From positions 30,188 through 94,187 of the forward strand of contig CANLUH010000016.1 in assembly GCA_947494205.1 (NCBI GenBank): a DNA stretch of 64,000 nt, in the 5' to 3' direction. Positions 17,734-26,151 of the stretch are shown piece by piece. The position numbers were made by a program, and so were the translations under genes. Below the pieces are notes generated by a model that was not told the origin of the DNA, searched no databases, and was given only the letters and a program-made list of their open reading frames with translations. Positions within the stretch are counted from its first letter, which is position 1. Every line of letters starts with the position of its first letter. The DNA comes from an uncultured Flavobacteriaceae bacterium (GTDB taxonomy: Bacteria > Bacteroidota > Bacteroidia > Flavobacteriales > Flavobacteriaceae).

Positions 17734-18648
17734 ATGGCGAAGGCAACAAAGAAACAGGCTTTAGGTAGAGGATTATCTGCATTATTAAAAGACCCAAGTA
17801 ACGATATAAAATCTGTACAAGATAAAAACGCAGATAAAGTAATAGGAAATATTGTAGAGTTAGAATTGGATAGTATTGAAATGAATCCATTTCAACCTCG
17901 TACTAACTTTAATGAAGAATCATTACGCGAATTAGCGTCTTCTATAAAAGAATTAGGTGTTATACAACCTATTACAGTAAGAAAATTAGAATTCGAAAAA
18001 TACCAATTAGTTTCTGGAGAACGTCGTTTTCGTGCATCTAAATCTATAGGTTTAAAAACGATTCCTGCATACATTCGTATAGCGAACGATCAGGAAAGTT
18101 TAGAGATGGCATTAGTTGAAAACATTCAACGCCAAGATTTAGACCCAATAGAAATAGCATTATCATACCAGCGTTTAATAGATGAAATTCAATTAACGCA
18201 AGAACAAATGAGCGAACGTGTAGGAAAAAAACGTTCTACAATTGCTAATTACCTTCGTTTATTAAAGTTAGATCCAATCATTCAAACAGGAATGCGAGAT
18301 GGTTTTTTATCTATGGGACACGGTCGTGCTATGATAAATATTGAAGACCCAACCATTCAGCTAGAAATCTACGAAACCATTTTAACTAAAAAACTATCGG
18401 TAAGAGATACTGAAGCTTTGGTTAAAAATTATAATGAAACTAAAGAAGTACAAGTACCAACTAAAAAGGCTGCTACACCAGAATTGCCAAAATATGTTAA
18501 AAAGGGAATGACAGCATTTTCTGAATACTTTGGGCATAAAATAGACGTTAAAGCTTCTAGTAATGGAAAAGGAAAAATTATTATCCCGTTCCATTCCGAA
18601 GAAGATTTTAACCGAATTAAAAAATTAGTAGAAGGTGGTTCTAAATAA
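17734..18648 (+). CDS. parB: Chromosome-partitioning protein ParB/Spo0J
   Basis: A 304-residue protein. The N-terminal ParB/Spo0J CTPase domain shows MNPFQPRTNF, GVIQPITVR, the box GERRFRASKSIGLKTIPAYI and ENIQRQDLDPIEIA. A helix-turn-helix follows (QMSERVGKKRSTIANYLRLL), then a C-terminal dimerisation region. It loads at parS sites near the origin and spreads as a CTP-dependent clamp. No clear parS was searched exhaustively. The end overlaps the next gene by 14 bases. Confidence 0.96.
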   Translation: MAKATKKQALGRGLSALLKDPSNDIKSVQDKNADKVIGNIVELELDSIEMNPFQPRTNFNEESLRELASSIKELGVIQPITVRKLEFEKYQLVSGERRFRASKSIGLKTIPAYIRIANDQESLEMALVENIQRQDLDPIEIALSYQRLIDEIQLTQEQMSERVGKKRSTIANYLRLLKLDPIIQTGMRDGFLSMGHGRAMINIEDPTIQLEIYETILTKKLSVRDTEALVKNYNETKEVQVPTKKAATPELPKYVKKGMTAFSEYFGHKIDVKASSNGKGKIIIPFHSEEDFNRIKKLVEGGSK

Positions 18649-19240
18649 AAGTAGCATACTATGTTTAGTCTTTTTATGTTTTAGTGTTTTTGCTTTAGCT
18701 CAAGACGATAAGGATAATAAAACAGAAGACAAAGAGACGTCTAAAACGGAAGAAGTAACCGTAGTAATAGATAGTACACAATTAAGAAAACCAATAGATC
18801 CGCTATCCCCTTCTCGTGCTGCATTCTACTCGGCTGTATTACCAGGATTAGGACAAGCTTTCAATAAAAAATATTGGAAAATCCCTATTGTATATGCTGC
18901 TTTAGGTACAGGGATTTATTTCTACACTAAAAACAATAAAGATTACAATCGTGTTAGAGATGCCTATAAAAGGCGTTTAGCTGGTTTTAGTGATGATGAG
19001 TTTCAAGGCCGTTTAACCGATGATGGTTTAAGAAACGCTCAACAAACACTACGACGTAATAAAGAATTATCGTTATTAATAACCGTGGGCCTATACGCAC
19101 TAAATATTATTGATGCTAATGTAGATGCGCATTTACTACAATATAATATAGATGATAATCTAACCTTAAAACCCCATTACATAATAGATGAAATGGATAA
19201 TAAAGGACGTGTTGGATTAACATTAAATTTCGGGTTCTAA
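18635..19240 (+). CDS. DUF5683 membrane protein
   Basis: A 201-residue protein. The GTG at 18635 is the only useful start: it places a signal peptide (ILCLVFLCFSVFALAQ) at the front, and no ATG follows until late in the gene. The core, SPSRAAFYSAVLPGLGQAFNKKYWKIPIVYAALGTGIYFY, with its PGLGQ motif and hydrophobic hairpin, is the DUF5683 signature. A second hydrophobic stretch, LLITVGLYALNIIDANVDAH, follows. Function is unknown. The 14-base overlap with parB shows translational coupling, an order seen in many Flavobacteriia. Confidence 0.83.
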   Translation: MVLNKSSILCLVFLCFSVFALAQDDKDNKTEDKETSKTEEVTVVIDSTQLRKPIDPLSPSRAAFYSAVLPGLGQAFNKKYWKIPIVYAALGTGIYFYTKNNKDYNRVRDAYKRRLAGFSDDEFQGRLTDDGLRNAQQTLRRNKELSLLITVGLYALNIIDANVDAHLLQYNIDDNLTLKPHYIIDEMDNKGRVGLTLNFGF

Positions 19241-19282
19241 AAATATAAATGATGTCCTATAAAAAGGACAAAATATCGTCTT

Positions 19283-19984
19283 ATGAAAATAGCTTTATTA
19301 GGGTATGGAAAAATGGGAAAGACCATTGAAAGAATTGCATTAAAACGCGGCCATACTATAGTTATAAAAGCAAATGCAGATACTACTTACACTATTAAAG
19401 ATGCAGATATCGCTATAGATTTTAGTCTACCAGATGTCGCCTTTAATAATATTTCTAATTGTATAAACAATAATGTACCTGTTATCTCAGGTACTACAGG
19501 CTGGCTAGACGATTATAACAAAATAGAAACGCTTTGTAAAGCACAACAAGGCGCCTTTATATATGCTTCTAATTTTAGTTTAGGTGTTACTGTTTTTTTT
19601 GAGCTTAATAAAACATTAGCAAAAATGATGTCAACCTTACAGCAATATAATGTTAGTATGGAAGAAATACACCATACCCAAAAATTAGACGCTCCCAGTG
19701 GTACAGCAATATCATTAGCAAACGATATTATAGAAGAGCATAAAGATTACAACTCGTGGACTTTAGAAACCACAAAAGCCAATAGCATTCCCATTACTGC
19801 AAAGCGAATAGAGCATGTTCCTGGAACGCATACTGTTACTTATAAAAGTGAAGTAGATACTATAGATATAACACATACAGCACATAATAGAGAAGGTTTT
19901 GCGCTTGGAGCAGTAGTTGCTGCAGAATGGCTTATTGGAAAAACTGGTGTTTTTACAATGAAAGATGTGTTAAATATTGGTTAA
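19283..19984 (+). CDS. dapB: 4-hydroxy-tetrahydrodipicolinate reductase
   Basis: This cytoplasmic NAD(P)H enzyme of the diaminopimelate/lysine pathway has 233 residues, at the short end of the family (usually 230-275), as in other Bacteroidota. Visible are the dinucleotide loop GYGKMGK, AIDFSLPDV, SGTTGW, the catalytic MEEIHHTQKLDAPSGTAI with the His-His and Lys-x-D-x-PSGTA active-site residues, and HTAHNREGFALGAV near the end. It supplies precursors for peptidoglycan and lysine. It lies between DUF5683 and lepB on the same strand. Confidence 0.95.
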   Translation: MKIALLGYGKMGKTIERIALKRGHTIVIKANADTTYTIKDADIAIDFSLPDVAFNNISNCINNNVPVISGTTGWLDDYNKIETLCKAQQGAFIYASNFSLGVTVFFELNKTLAKMMSTLQQYNVSMEEIHHTQKLDAPSGTAISLANDIIEEHKDYNSWTLETTKANSIPITAKRIEHVPGTHTVTYKSEVDTIDITHTAHNREGFALGAVVAAEWLIGKTGVFTMKDVLNIG

Positions 19985-20053
19985 CTAAAAATAAAAACGT
20001 AACATTTGTATAAGGAGAAATACTTATAACAATATTATAAAAAACAACGAATT

Positions 20054-21784
20054 ATGTCTGGAAATGAATGGTTAATATTTTTCTTAGTAATACAAGTTAT
20101 TCATGGTTTAGCCACATGGAAACTATACATTAAAGCTGGAAGACAAGCTTGGGAAGCTTTTGTTCCTGTTTACAATGCTGTTATTTTAATGAAAATAATA
20201 AATAGAGAATGGTGGTGGACTATTCTTTTATTCCTTCCTATAGTAAACCTTATATTATTTCCAGTAGTTTGGATTGAAACTGCTAGAAGTTATGGTAGAA
20301 ATTCTAATTTGGATACCGTATTAGCAGTTATTACTTTAGGTTTTTTCAACTTCTATTTAAACTACGTTGCAGATGTAAAATATATTGAAAATAGAGACTT
20401 AAAACCACGAACAGGTTTAGGAGATTGGGTAAGTTCTATCGCTTTTGCAGTTGTTGCGGCAACAATAGTACATACTTATTTTATACAACCATTTGTTATT
20501 CCGTCATCATCTTTAGAAAAATCTTTATTAATTGGAGATTTCCTATTTGTAAGTAAGTTTCATTATGGGGCCCGTTTACCTATGACTACTGTTGCATTAC
20601 CAATGGTACACGACTCTATTCCATTAACAAAACAAAAATCATATTTATTTAGCGATGATTATGAAGCTCGCAAAAGTTCTTGGTTAAACAAGCTGCAGTT
20701 ACCGTACATGCGATTACCTGCTTTTGAAAAAATTGACAGAAACGAAATTGTTGTTTTCAATCAGCCAGCAGATACTTTGTTAGACATGAATGTCTTTACA
20801 CCAGACAGAAACTACTACAAACCTATAGATAAAAAAACAAACCTTGTAAAGCGTTGTGTTGGAACGCCTGGTGATTCTTTAGAAATTAAAGATGGTTACG
20901 TATACATTAACGGAAAGAAAAACGAATTACCAGATCGTGCTAAATTACAATTTTATCATACTATAGAGCCTCAAACTATGGCTCAAACTTTGTCTAACAA
21001 GTATGGGCTTAATGAAACACAGCAACGTCAAATTTTTGCTATAGAAAATAGATTTTGGGACAACCCGCAACTACAATCTTACTTAAGAACTGAAGGTATC
21101 ATACTAAACGTTGAATCTAAAGACTCTTTAAGGACTTTAGTAACTGGAGGCATGACTCAGAAACTTTTTAATCAGTTAAAAGTAAAAGTGGCCAGTTCTA
21201 TCTTAAATGTTAACATGACAGAAGAGATGGCTGAGCAAATACGTAAAGAAAACGGCGTCACTTCTGTAACAAGAATAAATTCTAAAATTCCAGATTTTTC
21301 ATTATTCCCACAAGATAGAAGCTACAGAAACTCCACAGATAACTTTGGCCCTCTATACATTCCAAAAAAAGATGCTACAGTAGATTTAAATGTAGACGTT
21401 TTACCATTATACAAACGTATTATTACAGAATATGAAGGCAATACGCTTTCTGTAAATGGTAACCAGATAAAAATTAATAATGAAATAGCGACTAGCTATA
21501 CTTTTAAACAAGACTACTACTGGATGATGGGAGATAACAGACAACGCTCTGCCGATTCTAGATTCTGGGGATTCGTACCGCATAATCACGTTGTAGGAAA
21601 ACCCGTTTTAATATGGATGAGTTGGGATACCAATGGCTCTGGACTGAATAAAATACGTTGGAATAGATTATTTACAACAGTACATGGTGGAGGAAACCCT
21701 GTATCTTACTTTATTCCATTTTTAGTAGTATTGGCTGGCCTTATTGGATTTAACAAATGGAGAAAGCGTAAGAAAGCTGCTTAA
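20054..21784 (+). CDS. lepB: Signal peptidase I, large flavobacterial form
   Basis: A 576-residue inner-membrane serine protease that removes signal peptides. The first 130 residues form a multi-helix DUF5684-like extension (EWLIFFLVIQVIHGLATWKL, LFLPIVNLILFPVVW). The catalytic domain begins with a membrane helix, then FVIPSSSLEKSLLIGDFLFVS, which holds the catalytic serine, and NLVKRCVGTPGDSLEI with the general-base lysine. A roughly 200-residue insertion precedes YYWMMGDNRQRSADSRFWGFVP, the last conserved box. A final helix and a basic tail follow. The extension and insertion make it about twice the size of proteobacterial LepB, normal for this phylum. Confidence 0.94.
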   Translation: MSGNEWLIFFLVIQVIHGLATWKLYIKAGRQAWEAFVPVYNAVILMKIINREWWWTILLFLPIVNLILFPVVWIETARSYGRNSNLDTVLAVITLGFFNFYLNYVADVKYIENRDLKPRTGLGDWVSSIAFAVVAATIVHTYFIQPFVIPSSSLEKSLLIGDFLFVSKFHYGARLPMTTVALPMVHDSIPLTKQKSYLFSDDYEARKSSWLNKLQLPYMRLPAFEKIDRNEIVVFNQPADTLLDMNVFTPDRNYYKPIDKKTNLVKRCVGTPGDSLEIKDGYVYINGKKNELPDRAKLQFYHTIEPQTMAQTLSNKYGLNETQQRQIFAIENRFWDNPQLQSYLRTEGIILNVESKDSLRTLVTGGMTQKLFNQLKVKVASSILNVNMTEEMAEQIRKENGVTSVTRINSKIPDFSLFPQDRSYRNSTDNFGPLYIPKKDATVDLNVDVLPLYKRIITEYEGNTLSVNGNQIKINNEIATSYTFKQDYYWMMGDNRQRSADSRFWGFVPHNHVVGKPVLIWMSWDTNGSGLNKIRWNRLFTTVHGGGNPVSYFIPFLVVLAGLIGFNKWRKRKKAA

Positions 21785-21833
21785 AAGTAATTTAGTCTTA
21801 AAAACAAACTATTTTTTAACATCATAAAATATT

Positions 21834-21865
21834 AAGCAGCTATCATTAAAGTAGCTGCTTAGTTG
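21834..21865 (+). terminator. Hairpin after lepB
   Basis: AAGCAGCTA and TAGCTGCTT form a 9-bp stem; the T-run behind it is weak, so termination here is likely but not certain. Confidence 0.5.
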
Positions 21866-21894
21866 TTTAAACAAAATAACCTTTTTATTTAGTA

Positions 21895-22512
21895 ATGCAC
21901 ATTTTAATCCATCCAACATACTTTCCTAGCATTGCTACTTTTGTTACTATTTCAAAAGCAGAAACTGTTACTTTTGAAATGATGGATAATTTCCAGAAGC
22001 AAACCTATAGAAACCGAAGTTATATTTATGCCGCAAATGGAAAACTACAATTAAGCATACCTGTTATTTATTCACAAAAAAATAGACAACACTACAAAGA
22101 TGTTAGAATTGCGAATGATTATCATTGGCAGGACATTCATTGGAAGTCTTTAGAGTCTGCCTATAGAACATCTCCTTTTTTTGAATTTTATGCAGATGAA
22201 TTAGAACCTCTTTTTAAAACATCTTTTGACACTATTTTAGAATTTAACTTAAAATGTTTCGAAGTGATTTGTGAGTGTCTTCAATTAGATTTAGAGCCTA
22301 AGAAAACGCATACTTACAAAAAAGAGCTAGAAGACATAGTAGATTATAGACTTTTGGTAAATGCTAAAAAAGAACCTGCTTATAATTTTGATAATTACAC
22401 TCAAGTGTTTTCAGAAAAACATGGATTCATTTCTAATTTAAGTATTTTAGATTTACTCTTCAACGAAGGTCCTAATGCATTATCTTATTTAGAATCTCAG
22501 CAGCTTCCCTAA
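21895..22512 (+). CDS. WbqC-like family protein
   Basis: A 205-residue protein with MHILIHPTYFPSIATFVTIS at the start, NFQKQTYRNRSYIYAANGKLQLSIPV, HWKSLESAYRTSPFFEFY, and a C-terminal LSILDLLFNEGPNALSYL, all hallmarks of the WbqC family. Members occur in polysaccharide or sugar-modification loci in some bacteria; in flavobacteria the gene routinely follows lepB. The biochemical role is not established. Its stop codon shares bases with the start of the next gene. Confidence 0.85.
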   Translation: MHILIHPTYFPSIATFVTISKAETVTFEMMDNFQKQTYRNRSYIYAANGKLQLSIPVIYSQKNRQHYKDVRIANDYHWQDIHWKSLESAYRTSPFFEFYADELEPLFKTSFDTILEFNLKCFEVICECLQLDLEPKKTHTYKKELEDIVDYRLLVNAKKEPAYNFDNYTQVFSEKHGFISNLSILDLLFNEGPNALSYLESQQLP

Positions 22513-22823
22513 TGTTACAATCTATATTACATTATGGTATTCATTTTATACTACCATTTATAGTAGCACTTCTATGCTTCAAAAAACATTGGATAAAAGC
22601 GTATTGTATTATGGTTTTAGGAATGTTAATAGATTTTGATCATCTATTAGCAACTCCAATTTTCGATAGTAATAGATGTAGTATTAATTTTCATCCACTT
22701 CACTCCTATTATGCTATTGTAGTGTATCTCCTTTTATTACTTCCTAAACAGACAAGACTTATTGGTTTGGGTTTAGTCATTCATATTATTGCAGATAGTG
22801 TAGATTGTTTGTTTATGACATAA
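22512..22823 (+). CDS. DUF6122 small membrane protein
   Basis: A 103-residue protein with about four hydrophobic segments. HYGIHFILPFIVALLCF, MLIDFDHLLATPIFD, NFHPLHSYYAIVVYLLLLLP and HIIADSVDCL preserve a set of histidines and aspartates reminiscent of the metal-dependent hydrolase membrane family (YdjM-like). It overlaps the WbqC gene by one base and ends the operon. Function unknown. Confidence 0.75.
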   Translation: MLQSILHYGIHFILPFIVALLCFKKHWIKAYCIMVLGMLIDFDHLLATPIFDSNRCSINFHPLHSYYAIVVYLLLLLPKQTRLIGLGLVIHIIADSVDCLFMT

Positions 22824-22840
22824 CCTCTATTATCTATCAC

Positions 22841-23287
22841 TTATGTCTTCCACATAGATATAATCAAGTTTAAAAAATCAATAATATCATAAGCAATTAA
22901 TAATGTTAAAATTCCTAATTCGTTACTATTAGATTTTAGTTTTCTAAAACTAAATATATAACATAGTATAGGTAGTATTAACAACAGTCTAAATATACTC
23001 CAATAAGTATATTCCATTAATTTGAATAGAAAAGACATAAAAGTAAATAAACCAATCACCAAGTTTAACCATTTCTTATTTAATCCACTCATTATAGTGT
23101 ATATAAAACTTAATATTCCAAAAGTGAAGAATGTGATGGTTACAAAATATTGAATTCCAGTAAACTTTAGTAAGTAACATAGTATTACCCCCACTACTAT
23201 AACTTTCAATAGTTTTGGTTTTGTTTCTTTATAAAATCGAATACTAGCAATAATTGCTGTTAATAATATAATTCTTTCGTAAATCAT
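22841..23287 (-). CDS. Multi-pass membrane protein of unknown function
   Basis: A 148-residue protein with about five membrane helices (for example VIVVGVILCYLLKFTGIQYF, YWSIFRLLLILPILCYIF). It has no recognised family motif, is rich in Ile/Leu/Phe, and converges on the DUF6122 gene with only 17 bases between the stops. The AT-rich codon use and poor conservation signature suggest a strain-variable gene. Confidence 0.55.
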   Translation of the reverse strand: MIYERIILLTAIIASIRFYKETKPKLLKVIVVGVILCYLLKFTGIQYFVTITFFTFGILSFIYTIMSGLNKKWLNLVIGLFTFMSFLFKLMEYTYWSIFRLLLILPILCYIFSFRKLKSNSNELGILTLLIAYDIIDFLNLIISMWKT

Positions 23288-23393
23288 TTTATGTTTTAAA
23301 CATCATAGACATTACAGATAAGAATCAAAATCAATAAAAAAGTTACATTGATAAAATATAATTAAAAAAAATAGAGTACAAGAAGTTATCCCG

Positions 23394-24416
23394 TTACTCT
23401 AAACTAACCTTAGTCATAATTGGGTAATGATCAGAGTACTCAACATCATAGGTTTTAAAGCTATTAACATTAAACGCTTTATCTGTTAAGATAAAATCGA
23501 TACGCATAGGAAAAAATTTAAAGTTATACGTTCTTCCAAAGCCATTGCCGCCTTCTTTAAACGTATCGTTTAAATCGGCTCTTATCGCTTTATAAACATA
23601 AGAGAATGCTGTATTATTGAAATCCCCACAGATAATCATTTTATGCTTGCATTTAGCTTTATGCTTTAAAAATAATTCTGCTTGAGAATGCTGCATTTTA
23701 AATGTTTTACCAACGCCTTTAAATAGCTTTTCAGATTCTTCTCTCGTTAAATTTTCTACTTTAGGGTCTATTCGTAAAGACTCTAAATGAATGTTATATA
23801 CTCTAACAGTATCTTTTCCTTTTAAAATATCTACATAAATAGCATTATTAGGCGTATTAGGAAATGCTACAGAGCCTGAATTTACTATAGGATACTTAGA
23901 GAAAATAGCTTGTCCGTATTTTGTTTTTTTACCTTCTAATTTTTCATATTTATATTTAAAAAAAGAAAGATCGATGTTCTTATGAGGATGATATTCTTGT
24001 AAGGACAGCACATCTGGCGATTCAGTTTTTATAAAATCGACTAACTTTGTTTCTATACCTTCTCCTTCTATCCAATTATATAAATTAAACAATCTTACGT
24101 TGTAATTCATTATAGACAAATCATCACCTTTATCAACTGCTTTAGACTCAGAAAACTTATATAACGAACCAAATGAGAAATACCCAATAGCTAAAACAAC
24201 TAAAGACAATAGTAATTGTTTCTTTATTTTAACGAGCCAGTATAATAGAAATAATACATTTAATACAATTAAGAAAGGTACGCCTAAACCTAATACAGAA
24301 AGTGCAGAGAATGTTTTTGGTGGTAAGAAAGGTAAAATATAAGATAGTAATAGTATGAATGCTCCAACCGAATTGAAGAAAAACACTACTTTCTCAAAAA
24401 ACTTTAATCCTTTCAT
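23394..24416 (-). CDS. Membrane-anchored endonuclease/exonuclease/phosphatase family protein
   Basis: A 340-residue protein. Three membrane helices occupy the first 85 residues (VVFFFNSVGAFILLLSYILPFLP, GVPFLIVLNVLFLLYWL, LLLSLVVLAIGYFSFGSLY). The EEP catalytic domain follows: SIMNYNVRLFN, DVLSLQEYHP (metal-ligand Glu), YNIHLESLR, IICGDFNNTAFSYVY (catalytic GDFN) and YSDHYPIMTKV (catalytic SDHYP). All core catalytic residues are present. The substrate could be a nucleic acid, a lipid head group or an inositol phosphate; topology suggests the domain faces the periplasm. It is the last gene of a minus-strand run with the rhomboids and mutL. Confidence 0.88.
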   Translation of the reverse strand: MKGLKFFEKVVFFFNSVGAFILLLSYILPFLPPKTFSALSVLGLGVPFLIVLNVLFLLYWLVKIKKQLLLSLVVLAIGYFSFGSLYKFSESKAVDKGDDLSIMNYNVRLFNLYNWIEGEGIETKLVDFIKTESPDVLSLQEYHPHKNIDLSFFKYKYEKLEGKKTKYGQAIFSKYPIVNSGSVAFPNTPNNAIYVDILKGKDTVRVYNIHLESLRIDPKVENLTREESEKLFKGVGKTFKMQHSQAELFLKHKAKCKHKMIICGDFNNTAFSYVYKAIRADLNDTFKEGGNGFGRTYNFKFFPMRIDFILTDKAFNVNSFKTYDVEYSDHYPIMTKVSLE

Positions 24417-24460
24417 ATTTATTTCACGCGCTTATAAAATCTTATACATTAAAATTACAC

Positions 24461-25324
24461 TTATTTACCAGCTTTAAATAAAAATTCTTTTTCTTCAGCA
24501 GTTAAACTATCATAACCACTTTTACTAATTTTATCTAGAATGAGGTCTACTTTTTTCTGATTATTAAACTGATTAAATTCACCTTTAGTATACCCTCCTA
24601 CTTTAGTTTTATCTTTATAAACGGTTTTCATGTTAGAAGATTTCTTTGGTATTATAAACCAACCCGCAAGCCAATCCATTACTTTTTCGAATCCACTACC
24701 AATATCATTTCCTTTTAATAATTGCTTAGCATAGACATAACCTAACAAAACACCTCCTAAATGTGCTAAACTCCCACCTTGATTATCTTGTCCAAAAACA
24801 CCTAAAACATCTATCACAACAAAAAAAGCACCTAAATACCATAGCTTTAATTTGAAAGAAAATAGCTGCACTTCTTTATTAGGTGAATAGGCACATAGAA
24901 AAATAAATAATGCTCTAACACCTGCCGAAGCTCCAATTAAATAACCACTTCCTTTAAAAAAGTCTGGAGCAATTGTATAACCTAATTGAAAAAACAAACC
25001 ACCAACTATAGCTCCTAAGAAATAGATATTTAAAGCTGTTTTAGGTCTAAAAAGGGTTAAAAATATTCGTCCTATAAAATATAACCATAGCATATTAAAT
25101 AGTAAATGAACAAAACTATAATGCAAGAATGCATAACTTATGATAGTCCATGGTTTAATAATATAACTATTAAAATCGCTAGGTAATTCAAACCATGTTA
25201 AAACACCAGTTAAAACTGGTTTTAAAATAGAGACTACTAAAAAAATAATAACATTAATAACTATTATTTTTTCAAGAATATTAAGCTTTCCTAATCTATA
25301 TTTTATGTCATCGGTAAAACTCAT
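24461..25324 (-). CDS. Rhomboid family intramembrane protease, GxSA variant
   Basis: A 287-residue, six-helix membrane protein. HYSFVHLLFNMLWLYFIGR is the helix 2 HxxxHxxxN-like motif, GASAGVRALF holds the catalytic serine, and AHLGGVLLGYVYA supplies the catalytic histidine. The residue after the serine is Ala rather than the usual Gly of GxSG. The soluble tail carries a KVGGYTKGEFNQFNNQKKVD segment. It directly follows a second rhomboid gene, with a one-base overlap of stop and start. It probably cleaves membrane-anchored proteins; the substrate is unknown. Confidence 0.88.
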   Translation of the reverse strand: MSFTDDIKYRLGKLNILEKIIVINVIIFLVVSILKPVLTGVLTWFELPSDFNSYIIKPWTIISYAFLHYSFVHLLFNMLWLYFIGRIFLTLFRPKTALNIYFLGAIVGGLFFQLGYTIAPDFFKGSGYLIGASAGVRALFIFLCAYSPNKEVQLFSFKLKLWYLGAFFVVIDVLGVFGQDNQGGSLAHLGGVLLGYVYAKQLLKGNDIGSGFEKVMDWLAGWFIIPKKSSNMKTVYKDKTKVGGYTKGEFNQFNNQKKVDLILDKISKSGYDSLTAEEKEFLFKAGK

Positions 25325-26148
25325 TAATCGACTCTGTATTTGTTAAATGAATTCTTTTTCCAATACCACATAATTAAGAATCCTATTACAGCTCCACCTA
25401 CGTGTGCCATGTATGCAGTATTACTAGGGCTAAAGAAAGATTGTCCCGAGATAGCAGAAATAATATCTAAAATAATAATACCAGGAATAAAGTACTTTGC
25501 TTTTACAGGAATTGGAAGAAAAATCATCATTAGCTTGGCATCAGGGTTCATAACTCCAAATGCAGCCATAACTCCCATGATACAACCAGAAGCTCCAACC
25601 ATAGAGCTACGAGCAACTACATTCATTTCAAATAAAGATTTAAATGCATTGGAATCTATTAAATCTGGATTGAAATTAAATTCATTAAGTAAAGGAAGCA
25701 TTTTTCTATGTAAAATTTCTCCTTTTATTAAATCCCCTTCTCCAGCATTAATAGACACTATTTTATTTAATAGTTCATTACTTATATTTAAATCTGCAAT
25801 ACCTTGATATGCTGTATAAAAATCATAATAATGGTAACCTAATTGAAATAAAACAGCTCCTAAACCTGCTGATAAGTATAAGAAAATGAATTTTTTACTT
25901 CCCAAGTTATGTTCTACAGCAGTTCCAAACATAAAAAGAGCGAACATATTAAAAAACAAGTGCATAAAACCGCCATGCATAAACATGTGTGTAAAAATCT
26001 GCCAAGGTTGAAAGGCTTCATTTTTTGGAAAGTACATAGCAAACCATTCATAAAACAACTTCCCATCTCCTACTAAAGATGTCCCGATAAACATTATAAC
26101 ATTAATAATTATTAAATGCTTTACCGTATCTGTTAATCTGTTCATCAT
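25324..26148 (-). CDS. Rhomboid family intramembrane serine protease
   Basis: A 274-residue protein with HGGFMHLFFNMFALFMFG, the canonical GASGCIMG with catalytic serine, and MAHVGGAVIGFLI with the catalytic histidine. A loop of about 60 residues between helices 3 and 4 (YDFYTAYQGIADLN to LIDSNAFKSLFE) is larger than usual. It lies 3 bases after mutL and overlaps the second rhomboid, so the three genes are one transcript. Confidence 0.92.
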   Translation of the reverse strand: MMNRLTDTVKHLIIINVIMFIGTSLVGDGKLFYEWFAMYFPKNEAFQPWQIFTHMFMHGGFMHLFFNMFALFMFGTAVEHNLGSKKFIFLYLSAGLGAVLFQLGYHYYDFYTAYQGIADLNISNELLNKIVSINAGEGDLIKGEILHRKMLPLLNEFNFNPDLIDSNAFKSLFEMNVVARSSMVGASGCIMGVMAAFGVMNPDAKLMMIFLPIPVKAKYFIPGIIILDIISAISGQSFFSPSNTAYMAHVGGAVIGFLIMWYWKKNSFNKYRVD

Positions 26149-26151
26149 AAT

